Shown: piece after piece, positions 5,966-6,145 of the stretch | Layout: each line of letters opens with the position of its first letter | Numbering within the stretch: position 1 is the first letter of the stretch | Source of the DNA: JASEFH01 sp034679905 | GTDB lineage: Archaea > Halobacteriota > Methanomicrobia > Methanomicrobiales > JACTUA01 | Direction: 5' to 3' | Assembly: GCA_034679905.1 (NCBI GenBank) | Contig: JAXDAH010000069.1 | Location: 1 to 6,145 of the forward strand | DNA: 6,145 nt | Notes under the pieces: generated by a model | What the model was told of the DNA's origin: nothing | What the model saw: the letters and a program-made list of their open reading frames with translations, nothing else | Databases searched by the model: none | Made by a program: the position numbers and the translations under genes

Positions 5966-6051
5966 GGGGACTGGAAGGAGATCCTGCCTGCCTGTATCCT
6001 GGGACCTGGTTGGTCTGCGTGAACGGAAAGCTCTGTCAACGTCCGGATCGT

Positions 6052-6093
6052 CCTCCCATCCAGGCCATCGTACTGGCGGGGGTGGGGGCACTG
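6052..6093. repeat. Dispersed G-rich repeat (right copy 5)
   Basis: It begins 124 bp after the previous copy, about twice the 64-bp interval. It reads CCTCCCATCCAGGCCATCG, then TACTGGCGGGGGTGGGGGCA. CCAG and CTGG pair perfectly around the GCCATCGTA core. It runs directly into the terminal G homopolymer. Confidence 0.65.
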
Positions 6094-6094
6094 A

Positions 6095-6145
6095 GGGGGG
6101 GGGGGGGGGGGGGGCGCCCCCCCCCCCGCCACCCCCCGCCCCCCA
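6095..6145. repeat. G20 / C11 homopolymer end
   Basis: A run of 20 G (6095-6114), then CG, then 11 C (6117-6127) and further C-rich sequence to the end. The runs make a 24-bp perfect palindrome (6104-6127). Such a sequence at the edge of a contig is typical of sequencing or assembly failure, so the bases here should not be trusted. A genuine G-rich extension of the preceding repeat that then misassembled is also possible. Confidence 0.75.

Larger units (their letters stand above)
5368..6145. other. Gene-free right flank with stem-loops and repeats
   Basis: No gene can be supported in this 778-base stretch. Open frames on the minus strand (for example 5531-5746 and 5773-6132) have weak starts, no recognisable domain, and proline runs that are just the reverse of G tracts. 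The region instead holds a long stem-loop, a 15-bp tandem duplication, small hairpins (5525-5547 with 6-bp arms, 5601-5616 with 5-bp arms), a T7 tract, a triple CCTG tandem (5983-5994), several copies of a G-rich repeat and a homopolymer end. Confidence 0.55.

Noticed and set aside
5864..6093. CRISPR array, given roughly 62-64 bp intervals
   Set aside because: The copies differ too much from one another, spacing is uneven (64 then 124 bp), and no cas gene is present in the window.
5773..6132. 119-codon minus-strand frame with proline runs
   Set aside because: The prolines come from the reverse complement of G tracts, including the doubtful terminal homopolymer.

Overview
The window looks like chromosomal DNA from a GC-rich methanogenic euryarchaeon. 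A Methanomicrobiales member, something like Methanoculleus, is my best guess. The reasons are the family B DNA polymerase with the polymerase motif A form DLKSLYPMAMMTINASP, the archaeal-style gene starts (no Shine-Dalgarno motif, an AT-rich box about 25 bp upstream), and the overall gene content. Species is not proven from this sequence alone.

Layout: positions 1-321 hold no gene I can support. They contain two hairpins and two imperfect copies of a G-rich repeat. Positions 322-3661 are a leftward two-gene unit: mdh (malate dehydrogenase, first) followed by polB (replicative-type DNA polymerase), overlapping by 8 bases. Positions 3662-3713 are a 52-base divergent intergenic region with one AT-rich patch midway between the two start codons. 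Positions 3714-5367 are a rightward two-gene unit, pyrD-pyrK, also overlapping by 8 bases. It encodes the two subunits of a class 1B dihydroorotate dehydrogenase. Positions 5368-6145 are noncoding as far as I can see. They carry a long stem-loop shortly after pyrK, a perfect 15-bp tandem duplication, a T7 tract, at least four more copies of the G-rich repeat, and a G20/C11 homopolymer end that looks like a contig-end artefact or a true but hard-to-sequence palindrome.

Function: pyrD and pyrK together make the enzyme that oxidises dihydroorotate to orotate in pyrimidine synthesis. PyrD carries FMN and the catalytic cysteine. PyrK carries FAD and a [2Fe-2S] cluster and passes the electrons to NAD. 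Malate dehydrogenase interconverts oxaloacetate and malate, presumably in the incomplete reductive TCA branch that methanogens use for biosynthesis. PolB is a proofreading DNA polymerase with all exonuclease and polymerase motifs intact and no intein.

No new defence, mobile or signalling system is visible; the genes are housekeeping. The least explained part is the diverged repeat family, which occurs only in the two gene-free flanks.
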